From Streptomyces malaysiense (lineage in GTDB: Bacteria > Actinomycetota > Actinomycetes > Streptomycetales > Streptomycetaceae), in contig NZ_LBDA02000039.1 in the NCBI RefSeq assembly GCF_000980885.2, positions 1 to 64,000 on the forward strand: a stretch of DNA of 64,000 bases, in the 5' to 3' direction. Below, one piece after another: positions 8,706 through 16,657 of this stretch. Each line of letters opens with the position of its first letter. Position 1 is the first letter of the stretch. The notes under the pieces were generated by a model. That model had not been told where the DNA came from, ran no database searches, and saw only the letters and a list, made by a program, of their open reading frames with translations. The position numbers were made by a program, and so were the translations under genes.

Positions 8706-9143
8706 TCAGTAGCCCCGCTGCTGAGGGTTGTTGTACGGGTCCTGGTACGGAGGCACGGGCCGCGGCGCGGCCGGGCGCATCGCCTCGTAGCCGGTACCGG
8801 GCGCCATCGGCCGCTGCTGCGGGGCCTGCGGGCCGGGGTAGCCGCGCGGAGCGCTCGCCTGCTGCGGGATGTACGCGGTGGGCGCCTGCTGGAGCGGGGC
8901 CGGCTGGTGCTGCTGGGGGTAGCCGTAGCCCGGAGCCGGGGGCTGCGCGGAGGGCGCGGCCGGGAGGGCGGGGAGGGCCGACGGCAGGGCGGGCAGGCTG
9001 CTGCCCATGTCGTAGGCGGCGGGGACCCGGATCGGGGCGATCTGCGGGGTTCCCCGCTCGGCCACGAGGGAGTCGTAGATCGGAGTGTCCCGGAAGGAGG
9101 CGGAGTAATAGCCGCCGCCATAGGTGGAGCGGGGGGAGGTCAT
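8706..9143 (-). CDS. DUF6643 family protein, Pro/Gln/Tyr-rich
   Basis: This 145-aa protein begins with a compact conserved stretch (TYGGGYYSASFRDTPIYDSL, ERGTPQIAPIRVPAAYD). The rest is low complexity, rich in Pro, Ala, Gln and Tyr, with repeated PQQ and QAP motifs. I recognise it as the Streptomyces family called DUF6643; its function is unknown. There is no Shine-Dalgarno sequence, but TAACTT at 9156-9151 lies seven bases before the ATG, so a leaderless transcript is likely. It sits directly upstream of the MOSC gene with a 43-bp gap and may be co-transcribed. Confidence 0.75.
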   Translation of the reverse strand: MTSPRSTYGGGYYSASFRDTPIYDSLVAERGTPQIAPIRVPAAYDMGSSLPALPSALPALPAAPSAQPPAPGYGYPQQHQPAPLQQAPTAYIPQQASAPRGYPGPQAPQQRPMAPGTGYEAMRPAAPRPVPPYQDPYNNPQQRGY

Positions 9144-9442
9144 GGCACATAAGTTAAGCCCACGATGTGCTGGTTGGGGAGACCGATAAGAGGGTTGTTT
9201 TCCGTGTCGGCGGTGACCGGGGACGCTCAATCAGAGCGAACTTGTCGAAAAAGGGCAGCGGTTCACGTATAGATCATGTAAGGAACGGACTTCTCGGTCG
9301 GGTTACCGGCGGTCGACCGGCGATCTTCCTGCGTCTTTGCCCGCGCGACCCATGGGAGTCCGGCGAGGCCGGGCGTAGGTTGGGCATGGGGGGATGATCC
9401 GGACGTCCGTGGACAGCGCGGGCAGGGAGGCGAGGGGGCGAC

Positions 9443-10705
9443 ATGTCAATGCCGAAGGGATCGAACACACCGGTTCCGGCCACCGTGCTGCGGGTCGAAC
9501 TGGGCCGGCGCCAGGGGCCCGGAGTGCCCGCGGCGGACGCCTCCGCGCTGCTGCTCGCCGCCGGAAAGGTCCGCTCCGACGCGGACTTCGTCTTCCGCGG
9601 CCGGCCGGCCCACCCCTCGGGCGCGGTGCGCCACGAGGGCGGGCGGACCGAGGGAGCGATCGTCGTCGACACCCTGTCCGTCGACCTCGCGCGCGTGGAG
9701 GGCGCGATCGAGCGGATCGTCCTCGCCGCCTCGGCGGACGGCGGCACCTTCGGGCAGGTCCCGGATCTGTACATCGAGGTGACCGACCCGGGAACCGGCC
9801 AGGTCCTCGCCCGCTTCGACAGCCCTGGCGCGACCGTGGAGACGGCCTTCCTGCTCGGCGAGTTCTACCGCCGCCAGGGCGGCTGGAAGTTCCGCGCCGT
9901 CGGCCAGGGCTACGACAGCGGACCGGACGGCCTCGCCGCGGCGTTCGGCATCACCGCGCACGAGCCGCCGCGGGCGGCACGCCCGCCCGCACCGGCGCTC
10001 CCCGCCGCCCCGCCGCCACCGGCCTGGGCCCGTGTGACCGACGCACCGCCGCCCCCTCCACCCACCGTGCCCCCCGTCCGGCCCGCGAAAGTCACCCTCA
10101 CCAAGGCCGCCCCCTCCGTCTCGCTGGCGAAGCAGGGCGGCACCACGGGCGTCATGCGCGTGAACCTCAACTGGCGGACGCGCGAGCGGCTTTCGGGACG
10201 GGGGGCGCGCCGGGGCGGCGGAACCGGGGACCTCGACCTCGACCTGTGCGCCCTGTACGAGCTGGCGGACGGCCGCAAGGGGGTCGTCCAGGCGCTCGGC
10301 AACGCTTTCGGATCGCTGCACCGGCCGCCGTACATCCATCTCGACGGCGACGACCGCACCGGAGCGGTGGCGAGCGGCGAGAACCTCACCGTCAACCTCG
10401 ACCGCCTGGGCGAGCTGCGCCGCGTCCTCGTCTTCGTCACCGTCTACGAGGGCGCGTCCTCCTTCGCCGGACTGCACGCCACCGTCACCCTCCAGCCGCA
10501 GTACGGCGCCCCCGTCGACTTCTCGCTGGACGAGTGCACGGTCCCCTCCACGGTGTGCGCGCTCGCCCTGATCACCAACACGGGCGGCGATCTCGTCGTC
10601 CGGCGCGAGGCCCGGTACCTCGTACCGGAGCGCGGGGTGAGCCCGCAGCGGACCGTGGACCGCGCCTACGGCTGGGGCATGAACTGGACACCCGGCCGCA
10701 AGTGA
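9443..10705 (+). CDS. TerD-family protein with TerA-like C-terminal half
   Basis: This 420-aa protein has two stress-related TerD-type domains. The first (residues about 1-175) carries SDADFVFRGRPAHPSGAVRH, DTLSVDLARVEGAIERIVLA, DLYIEVTDPGTGQVLARFD and GGWKFRAVGQGYDSGPDGLA, the calcium-binding TerD fold. A Pro-rich linker (about 178-215) is followed by a second domain with DLDLDLCALYELADGRKG, YIHLDGDDRTG, GENLTVNLDRL and VYEGASSFAGL, resembling TerA. Such proteins act in tellurite, phage and redox stress responses at the membrane. A TAGGTT box at 9376 could be the -10. Its stop is one base from that of the convergent glycosyltransferase gene. Confidence 0.87.
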   Translation: MSMPKGSNTPVPATVLRVELGRRQGPGVPAADASALLLAAGKVRSDADFVFRGRPAHPSGAVRHEGGRTEGAIVVDTLSVDLARVEGAIERIVLAASADGGTFGQVPDLYIEVTDPGTGQVLARFDSPGATVETAFLLGEFYRRQGGWKFRAVGQGYDSGPDGLAAAFGITAHEPPRAARPPAPALPAAPPPPAWARVTDAPPPPPPTVPPVRPAKVTLTKAAPSVSLAKQGGTTGVMRVNLNWRTRERLSGRGARRGGGTGDLDLDLCALYELADGRKGVVQALGNAFGSLHRPPYIHLDGDDRTGAVASGENLTVNLDRLGELRRVLVFVTVYEGASSFAGLHATVTLQPQYGAPVDFSLDECTVPSTVCALALITNTGGDLVVRREARYLVPERGVSPQRTVDRAYGWGMNWTPGRK

Positions 10706-10706
10706 C

Positions 10707-11900
10707 TCAGCCCTCGTCCGCAACCGCGCCGGGACGGGCGTACGTACGGCCCTTCCAGGCCGCCCCGCGCCCCCGGTGGTGCTGCACGGCCGAGTCCACC
10801 GTCATCAGCAGATACAGGAACGCCGTGCACGGCAGCAGCGGGGCGAGCCACAGCGGCTGCCGGTAGTACCGCAGCATCGGTACGTACGTGCCCGCCATCA
10901 CCGACCACGCCAGCGCGCCGCCGACGGCCACCGGAGCGCTGCCGGCCGCCGCGCCCGCGACCACGGCCGCCGGCGGCACCAGGTACACCAGCGCGAGCCC
11001 GGCCACCGTGCCGAGCAGCAGCAGCGGGTTGTGCCGCAGCTGGGCGTAGGCGCTGCGCGAGACCATCCGCCACAGGTCGTGCAGCCGCGGGTAGGGCCGC
11101 ACGCTGTCCACCCGGTCGGCGAGGCCCAGCCAGACCCGGCCGCCCGCGTACTTGACCGCGCGGGCGAGGGCGACGTCGTCGATGACCGCGTGCCGGATGG
11201 CGTCCGGGATGCGCGCCCGCTCCGCCGTGCCGGCGCGCAGCAGGACGCAGCCGCCCGCCGCGGCCGCCGTGCGCGAACCCTCGCGGCCGATCCACCGGAA
11301 GGGGTACAGCTGCGCGAAGAAGTAGACGAACGCCGGGACCACCAGCCGCTCCCAGCGGCTCTCCACCCGCAGCCGGGCCATCTGCGAGACCACGTCGAAG
11401 CCGCCGCCGTGCGCCGCCGCGACCAGTTCGCGCAGGCTGTCCGGGGCGTGCGCGATGTCCGCGTCCGTCAGCAGCAGGTACTCCGGCTCGCGCGCGCCGG
11501 CCAGCACGATGCCGTGCCGCACCGCCCACAGCTTGCCCGTCCAGCCGGCGGGCGGCTCGCCCGGCGAACCCACCGTGAGCGGCAGCCCGCCGTACCGCCC
11601 GGACAGCGCGCGGGCCAGCTCCCCGGTCCCGTCCGTGCTGCCGTCGTCCACCAGGAACACCTCGGCCCGCCCCGGATAGTCCTGCGCGAGCAGCGACGGC
11701 AGGCTCGCGGGCAGTACGGCGGCCTCGTCGCGGGCCGGCACGACCACGCAGACCGAGGGCCACGCGTCCGGTTCCCGGCGCCGCGGCAACCGGACGTCCG
11801 TGCGCCAGAAGAACCCCTGGCACAGCAGCAGCCAGCACCAGGCGGCCAGCGAGACGACGGTGATCCACAGGAAGGCGCTCACGGGCGCAGTCTGCCCCAC
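10707..11900 (-). CDS. HpnB-type family 2 glycosyltransferase, membrane protein
   Basis: This 397-aa GT2 enzyme resembles the hopanoid-associated protein HpnB. It has an N-terminal membrane helix (FLWITVVSLAAWCWLLLCQG), the GT-A fold start VCVVVPARDEAAVLP, the nucleotide-binding VDDGSTDGT, the metal-binding DAD in LLTDADIAHAPDSL, an acceptor-site DDVALARAVKYAGG, and three or four C-terminal membrane helices. It would transfer a sugar from a nucleotide donor to a lipid. No hopanoid gene is nearby, so the acceptor is open. GTG 11900 gives the longest product and GTG 11882 is an alternative; neither has a clear ribosome site. It is divergent from the racemase gene, with back-to-back promoter elements. 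Confidence 0.85.
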   Translation of the reverse strand: MGQTAPVSAFLWITVVSLAAWCWLLLCQGFFWRTDVRLPRRREPDAWPSVCVVVPARDEAAVLPASLPSLLAQDYPGRAEVFLVDDGSTDGTGELARALSGRYGGLPLTVGSPGEPPAGWTGKLWAVRHGIVLAGAREPEYLLLTDADIAHAPDSLRELVAAAHGGGFDVVSQMARLRVESRWERLVVPAFVYFFAQLYPFRWIGREGSRTAAAAGGCVLLRAGTAERARIPDAIRHAVIDDVALARAVKYAGGRVWLGLADRVDSVRPYPRLHDLWRMVSRSAYAQLRHNPLLLLGTVAGLALVYLVPPAAVVAGAAAGSAPVAVGGALAWSVMAGTYVPMLRYYRQPLWLAPLLPCTAFLYLLMTVDSAVQHHRGRGAAWKGRTYARPGAVADEG

Positions 11901-11939
11901 CCGGGCCGTTCACATGAGCGGATCGTCTATCGTGGCCGG

Positions 11940-12734
11940 GTGAAGATCGCGCTCATGGACTCCGGAATCGGTTTGCTCGCGGCCACGGCCGCGGTACGAC
12001 GCCTGCGGCCCGACGCGGATCTCGTTCTCTCCCTGGACCCCGACGGCATGCCCTGGGGGCCGCGCACGCCCGAGGACCTCACCGGGCGCGCGCTGGACGT
12101 CGCCGAGGCCGCCGCGGCCCGCCGGCCCGACGCGCTGATCGTCGGCTGCAACACGGCCAGCGTGCACGCCCTGCCCGCGCTGCGCGCCCGGTTCGAGCCC
12201 GGCATCCCGGTGATCGGCACCGTCCCGGCGATCAAGCCGGCCGCGGCCGGCGGCGGCCCCTTCGCGATCTGGGCGACCCCCGCCACCACCGGCAGCGCCT
12301 ACCAGCGCGGGCTCATCGCGGACTTCGCGGACGGCGTGCCGGTGACCGAGGTGCCCTGCTGGGGTCTCGCCGAAGCCATCGAGCACGCCGACGAGACGGC
12401 GATCGAGGACGCCGTCGCCGCGGCGGCCGCACTGACCCCGGACGAGGTGACGACCGTCGTCCTGGGCTGCACCCACTACGAGCTGGTCGCCGAGCGCATC
12501 CGCGCCGCCGTGCAGCGCCCCGGCGCGGCCCCGCTGGCCCTGCACGGCTCCGCCGGCGCGGTGGCCGCGCAGGCGCTGCGCCGGCTGGGTGAACTTCCCG
12601 CCCCCCAGGCGCCCGCCGAGGGCGGCCTCACGGTGCTGCTCAGCGGCCGCGAGGGCGGGCTGCCCGCCACGGCGCTGCACTACGCCGAGGGACGGCTGCT
12701 GCCCGCGGTCGGACCGTTCGCCGACCGCCGCTGA
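11940..12734 (+). CDS. Aspartate/glutamate racemase family protein
   Basis: This 264-aa protein belongs to the MurI-like Asp/Glu racemase superfamily. It shows the N-terminal IALMDSGIGLLAATAAVRRL and the two catalytic cysteines, in VGCNTAS (near residue 80) and LGCTHYEL (near 176). The chemistry would be cofactor-independent racemisation of glutamate or aspartate for peptidoglycan, but the VVYxDxxxxPYG loop of true MurI is altered here (LSLDPDGMPWGPRT), so substrate specificity is uncertain. TATCGT at 11928-11933 lies six bases before GTG 11940, indicating a leaderless mRNA. The extension of the open frame upstream of 11940 is antisense to the glycosyltransferase and not real. Confidence 0.85.
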   Translation: MKIALMDSGIGLLAATAAVRRLRPDADLVLSLDPDGMPWGPRTPEDLTGRALDVAEAAAARRPDALIVGCNTASVHALPALRARFEPGIPVIGTVPAIKPAAAGGGPFAIWATPATTGSAYQRGLIADFADGVPVTEVPCWGLAEAIEHADETAIEDAVAAAAALTPDEVTTVVLGCTHYELVAERIRAAVQRPGAAPLALHGSAGAVAAQALRRLGELPAPQAPAEGGLTVLLSGREGGLPATALHYAEGRLLPAVGPFADRR

Positions 12735-12825
12735 TCACCGCCCTCCCGTCGTCCGGGGCCGCACGGCGGCAGGTGCGGGCCGGGAGGCGGTACCCGCGCG
12801 GGCGATCCTGAGTAGTCTCGTAGTC

Positions 12826-13371
12826 ATGAGGGACCAGCCCCGTACCGAGGACGATCTCACCCCCGAGGTCTGGACCGGACGCGCCACCAACCGGGTGCAG
12901 TGGCTGCTGGCACCGGCCGGGGCGGCCTGCCTGGCCCTGGGGATCAAGCTGGCCGTGGACTCCGCGTGGACGTCCGGGATCGCCGCGCTGACGATGTCCG
13001 TGGTCGGCTGCATCGCGGCCGGGCTGCTGGTCATCTTCGGCACCCTCGCCTTCGTCCACGTCGACCTCAGACTCGACCGGGAGTACGTCGAGGTGCGCTG
13101 CGGCCACGTCGGGGTGCCGCGCCGGCGCATCCCGCTCTCCCATGTGGCGGGCGCCGACTTCGCCGCCCTGGTGACCCCCCGGCAATGGGGCGGCTGGGGC
13201 TACCGCTGGCGCCCCGAGAAGGGCACCGCGGTCGTCGTACGCCGGGGCGAGGGCGTTGTGCTCAGCCTGTGGGACGGACACACCTTCACGGTCACCGTGG
13301 ACAACGCGGAATCGGCGGTACGGGTGATCAGGGCACGGCTGCGCTCGATCACCCCGGGGACGGCCGCATAG
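12826..13371 (+). CDS. Two-TM membrane protein, PH/DUF3093-like
   Basis: This 181-aa protein has a short polar N-terminus, two adjacent membrane helices at about residues 28-47 and 50-75, and a cytosolic C-terminal beta-rich part (LRLDREYVEVRCGHVGVPRR, RWGYRW-type aromatic patch WGGWGYRWRPEKGTAVVVRR, FTVTVDNAESAVRVI). This resembles small actinobacterial PH-like or DUF3093 proteins; I do not know the function. ATG 12826 is supported by a TAGTCT box at 12813-12818, seven bases upstream, giving a leaderless transcript. It lies between the racemase and Lnt genes on the same strand but is probably transcribed independently. Confidence 0.75.
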   Translation: MRDQPRTEDDLTPEVWTGRATNRVQWLLAPAGAACLALGIKLAVDSAWTSGIAALTMSVVGCIAAGLLVIFGTLAFVHVDLRLDREYVEVRCGHVGVPRRRIPLSHVAGADFAALVTPRQWGGWGYRWRPEKGTAVVVRRGEGVVLSLWDGHTFTVTVDNAESAVRVIRARLRSITPGTAA

Positions 13372-13580
13372 CCGGTCCCGCGCCGGACCCGGCAGCCTGC
13401 CCCGCCCGGCCGGTCCCGGACCGGCCGCCGCCCCTGATCACCGAGGCGGAGCGGTTCGAGGAGTACGGCGCCGAGCGGTGGTCCGGCGTGTGGTTACCGG
13501 CCGCACCGCCGGATCGAGGCGCTGCGCCGTTGCCGACCGCGGCTGTCGACGCCGAGGTCAGCGGCCGTACACTCACCCGG

Positions 13581-15191
13581 GTGACCGTCACCGCAACTTC
13601 CGTGGACCAGCCGGACCGGCTCCGGACGTCCGCCGCGCCCGGCGCGGCGCGCCGCCGGCTGCTGCGCCTGGTCCCGGCGCTCGTCTCCGCCGTGTGCGGA
13701 GTACTGCTCTACGTCAGTTTCCCGCCGCGCCCCCTGTGGTGGCTGGCCCTGCCCGCGTTTGCCGGGTTCGGATGGGTGCTGCGGGGACGCGGCTGGAAGG
13801 CCGCCCTCGGGCTCGGCTATCTCTTCGGCCTCGGCTTCCTGCTGCCCCTGCTGGTGTGGACCGGCGTGGAGGTCGGCTACCTGCCGTGGCTGGCCCTGGT
13901 CGCGGTGGAGGCCGTCTTCGTCGCCCTGGTGGGCGTGGGCGTCGCCGCCGTGTCCCGGCTGCCCGCCTGGCCGGTGTGGGCCGCGGCGGTCTGGATCACC
14001 GGCGAGGCCCTGCGGGCGCGCGTGCCCTTCGGGGGTTTCCCCTGGGGGAAGATCGCCTTCGGCCAGGCCGACGGCGTCTTCCTGCCGCTCGCCGCGGTCG
14101 GCGGTACCCCCGTGCTGGGCTTCGCGGTCGTGCTGTGCGGCTTCGGCCTGTACGAGGCGGCCCGGCTGCTCGCCGAACGGCGCCGCGCGCGCACCGTGCG
14201 CCGCGCCGCGGCCGCCGCCGCGCTGCTCAGCGTGGCCGTGCCGGTGGCCGGCGCGTTCGCCGCGCGCGGCCTGGTCAGCGACGCGCCCGAGGACGGCACC
14301 AGGACGGTCGCCGTGATCCAGGGCAACGTGCCGCGCGCGGGCCTGGAATTCAGCGCCCAGCGCCGCGCCGTGCTCGACCGCCATGTGAAAGAGACCCTCA
14401 AGCTCGCCGCCGACGTCAGGGCGGGCAAGGTCCCGAGGCCCGACTTCGTGCTCTGGCCGGAGAACTCCTCCGACCTCGACCCCTACCAGGACCCGGACGC
14501 CGCCGCCGTCATCGACGAGGCGTCGCAGGCCATCGGGGTGCCCATCTCCGTCGGCGCCGTCGTGGACAAGGACGGCAAGCAGCTCAACGAGCAGATCCTG
14601 TGGGACCCGGCCAAGGGCCCGACGCAGACGTACGACAAACGGCAGATCCAGCCGTTCGGCGAGTACATGCCGCTGCGCGGGTTGGTCGGGGCCATCAACA
14701 AGGACTGGACCACGATGCTCCGCCAGGACTTCAGCCGGGGCACCAAGCCGGGTGTGTTCGGCATGGACGGCGCCAAGGTCGGGCTCGCCACCTGCTACGA
14801 GGCCGCCTTCGACTGGGACGTGCGGGACACCGTGACCCACGGCGCCGAGATGATCTCCGTGCCGAGCAACAACGCGACCTTCGACCGCAGCGAGATGACC
14901 TACCAGCAGCTCGCCATGTCCCGGATCCGGGCCGTCGAGCACAGCCGCGCGGTGACCGTCCCGGTGACCAGCGGCGTCAGCGCGATCATCATGCCGGACG
15001 GGAGGATCACCCAGAGGACCGGCATGTTCGTGCCCGCCTACCTGGAGCAGAAGGTGCCGCTGCGCACCTCCACCACGCCCGCGACCGACCTCGGCATCCT
15101 GCCGGAGACGGCGCTCGTGCTCGTCGCCGTGGGCGGCATCGGCTGGGCCGTCGGCTCGGGGCTGCGCGCGCGGCGCGCCGGCGCCGCGTAG
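13581..15191 (+). CDS. lnt: Apolipoprotein N-acyltransferase
   Basis: This 536-aa membrane enzyme adds the third acyl chain to the N-terminal cysteine of lipoproteins. It has about six N-terminal membrane helices (residues 35-235), an extracytoplasmic nitrilase-like domain (about 250-505) and one last helix. The Glu-Lys-Cys triad is visible: Glu in LWPENSSDLD, Lys in YDKRQIQPFGEYMPLR and Cys in GLATCYEAAFD. TACACT at 13568-13573 lies seven bases before GTG 13581, which supports this start and a leaderless mRNA; the upstream open frame is not used. Streptomycetes often carry more than one Lnt; whether this is the main copy cannot be told here. Confidence 0.95.
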   Translation: MTVTATSVDQPDRLRTSAAPGAARRRLLRLVPALVSAVCGVLLYVSFPPRPLWWLALPAFAGFGWVLRGRGWKAALGLGYLFGLGFLLPLLVWTGVEVGYLPWLALVAVEAVFVALVGVGVAAVSRLPAWPVWAAAVWITGEALRARVPFGGFPWGKIAFGQADGVFLPLAAVGGTPVLGFAVVLCGFGLYEAARLLAERRRARTVRRAAAAAALLSVAVPVAGAFAARGLVSDAPEDGTRTVAVIQGNVPRAGLEFSAQRRAVLDRHVKETLKLAADVRAGKVPRPDFVLWPENSSDLDPYQDPDAAAVIDEASQAIGVPISVGAVVDKDGKQLNEQILWDPAKGPTQTYDKRQIQPFGEYMPLRGLVGAINKDWTTMLRQDFSRGTKPGVFGMDGAKVGLATCYEAAFDWDVRDTVTHGAEMISVPSNNATFDRSEMTYQQLAMSRIRAVEHSRAVTVPVTSGVSAIIMPDGRITQRTGMFVPAYLEQKVPLRTSTTPATDLGILPETALVLVAVGGIGWAVGSGLRARRAGAA

Positions 15192-15269
15192 GCGTCCGGC
15201 CGCCGCTTTTGCCCCGCCGCCCTCGGCCGGCCGTCGTACCCGGCCGCCGGTCGCCCCCCCCCGGCCCGG

Positions 15270-15320
15270 ACCGGCCGGACAGCGGGGGACCGGCCGGGCA
15301 GTGGGGGACCGGCCGGTTAG
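15270..15320 (+). repeat. 19-bp tandem repeat, about 2.7 copies, in the Nudix promoter
   Basis: Two 19-bp units, ACCGGCCGG(A/G)CAG(C/T)GGGGG, run 15270-15288 and 15289-15307, followed by a partial third that turns into TTAGGGT. The array ends in the -10-like TAGGGT at 15318-15323, seven bases before the Nudix ATG. Each unit contains the palindrome CCGGCCGG. It could bind a regulator or arise by slippage. Confidence 0.6.
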
Positions 15321-15330
15321 GGTCGCTCCC

Positions 15331-15810
15331 ATGGCTACTCCTGACTTCATCCGCACCCTGCGTGCCTCGGCCGGCCACCAGCTGCTCTGGCTGCCGGGGG
15401 TCACGGCGATCGTCTTCGACGACGCGGGCAGGGTGCTGCTCGGCCGGCGCACCGACACCCGGGAGTGGTCGGTTGTCGGCGGCATCCCGGAGCCGGGCGA
15501 GCAGCCCGCGGACTGCGCGGCGCGGGAGGTCTTCGAGGAGACGGCGGTGCGGTGCCTGCCCGAGCGGGTCGTCCTGGTCCAGGCGCTCCAGCCGGTCAGG
15601 TACGGCAACGGGGACGTCTGCCAGTACATGGACATCACCTTCCGCTGCCGGGCGGTGGGCGGCGAGGCCCGGGTCAACGACGACGAGTCCCTGGACGTCG
15701 GCTGGTTCGAGGTGGACGCGCTGCCCGAGCTGAACGAGTTCGCGCGCTCCCGGATCAAGCGGGCCATGGCCGAGGAGCCCACCTGGTTCGAGCCGGCGGC
15801 GTTCGGCTGA
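15331..15810 (+). CDS. Nudix hydrolase
   Basis: This 159-aa protein carries a complete Nudix box, G-x5-E-x7-R-E-x-x-E-E, in GGIPEPGEQPADCAAREVFE (about residues 50-69) followed by ET. It would hydrolyse a nucleoside diphosphate linked to another group; the substrate is not readable. An N-terminal strand WLPGVTAIVFDDAGRVLLGR and a C-terminal helix complete the fold. ATG 15331 has no Shine-Dalgarno sequence but follows TAGGGT by seven bases, so the mRNA is likely leaderless. A short tandem repeat fills the expected -35 area. Confidence 0.9.
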   Translation: MATPDFIRTLRASAGHQLLWLPGVTAIVFDDAGRVLLGRRTDTREWSVVGGIPEPGEQPADCAAREVFEETAVRCLPERVVLVQALQPVRYGNGDVCQYMDITFRCRAVGGEARVNDDESLDVGWFEVDALPELNEFARSRIKRAMAEEPTWFEPAAFG

Positions 15811-15877
15811 GCCGGGGACGGCGTCCGCCGGAGCGGCCGGGACGCCCCCGCCGTTCAACGACGCGGGGCTGCAACTG

Positions 15878-16075
15878 ATGCGCCCCATAAAGGGGTTCCC
15901 GCCGGACGTCTTCCACGCGGTGCTGACGGAGTTGCCGCTGAAGGACAGCGCGCGCCGCCTGATCGAACCGGAGGAGGCCGCCGAGGCGGTGGCCCGCCTG
16001 TGCGGCCCCCAGGCGTCTTTCGTCACCGGTACGTCCCTGGTCCTCGGACTGTGGCCGGACGGCCCACCGAGCATC
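15878..16075 (+). pseudogene. C-terminal fragment of a 3-hydroxybutyrate dehydrogenase-like SDR
   Basis: The frame from 15878 gives ARRLIEPEEAAEAVARLCG and SFVTGTSLVLGLW. This is the end of an SDR of the 3-hydroxybutyrate dehydrogenase type (pattern K-R-L-x-E-P-E-E-V-A ... L-C-S-x-x-A-S-F-x-T-G-x-x-x-x-x-D-G-G-W). The cofactor-binding part and the YxxxK motif are missing. The frame then runs on past the normal C-terminus into the converging flavoprotein gene. No ribosome site is present. It is a remnant separate from the SDR tail at 1530-1828. Confidence 0.6.
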
Positions 16076-16076
16076 T

Positions 16077-16481
16077 TCAGGCGCCGGTCAGCTCACGCCC
16101 GGTGACCACCTCGGAGTCGATCCGCACGAGCACGTCGTCGCGGGACGGCATCCAGGAGTCCGGGCCGTCGCGGAGTTCACGGCCGTCGGTCCCGGACAGC
16201 AGCGTGGCGCGGCCGGTGACGACCACGCTCCAGCCGGAGCGGGTCGCCGCGTCGAACTCGTCCGCCTCGAAGGCGACCACGGCACCGTCGATGGCGCCCA
16301 CGAGGTCCGAGCCCGCCGAGGTGCGCAGCAGCACTGACGAGTCCGCGTCGAGGCAGAAGTTGACGGGGAGGACCGCGGGCAGCGCCTGCCTGGTGTACAC
16401 GACCCGCCCGACCGGCACCCCGGCCAGCAGGCGCAGGCAGGTCCCCCGGTCGAGCGGGCGAAAGCCGTCGTTCTGGAGCAC
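16077..16481 (-). CDS. PNPOx-like flavin-binding protein
   Basis: This 134-aa protein has the split-barrel fold of pyridoxamine 5'-phosphate oxidase-like proteins. It starts LDRGTCLRLLAGVPVGRVVY, has ALPAVLPVNFCLDADSSVLL and a VVAFEADEFDAATRSGWSVV strand pair, and ends with the VTGRATLL turn seen in stress-type pyridoxamine oxidase-like proteins. Such proteins bind FMN, F420 or heme and are common in Streptomyces stress loci. The start is GTG 16481; GACGAT six bases upstream could be a leaderless -10, but this is weak. The precise reaction is unknown. Confidence 0.85.
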   Translation of the reverse strand: MLQNDGFRPLDRGTCLRLLAGVPVGRVVYTRQALPAVLPVNFCLDADSSVLLRTSAGSDLVGAIDGAVVAFEADEFDAATRSGWSVVVTGRATLLSGTDGRELRDGPDSWMPSRDDVLVRIDSEVVTGRELTGA

Positions 16482-16657
16482 CCGCCCATCGTCCCCGCGC
16501 GGAATCGGCCGGGATAGGGCCGGTCGGCCCTTGTCACTGCCTCGGTGGCCCGCCCCGTCCGGTCCGCGCGGTCATGGCTCCATGGCTCGGACCGGCGCGG
16601 TCCGCCGCTCATTCGGCGACGGCCGCCCCGGGCCGCCCGTCGCCACCACCCGGGTGT

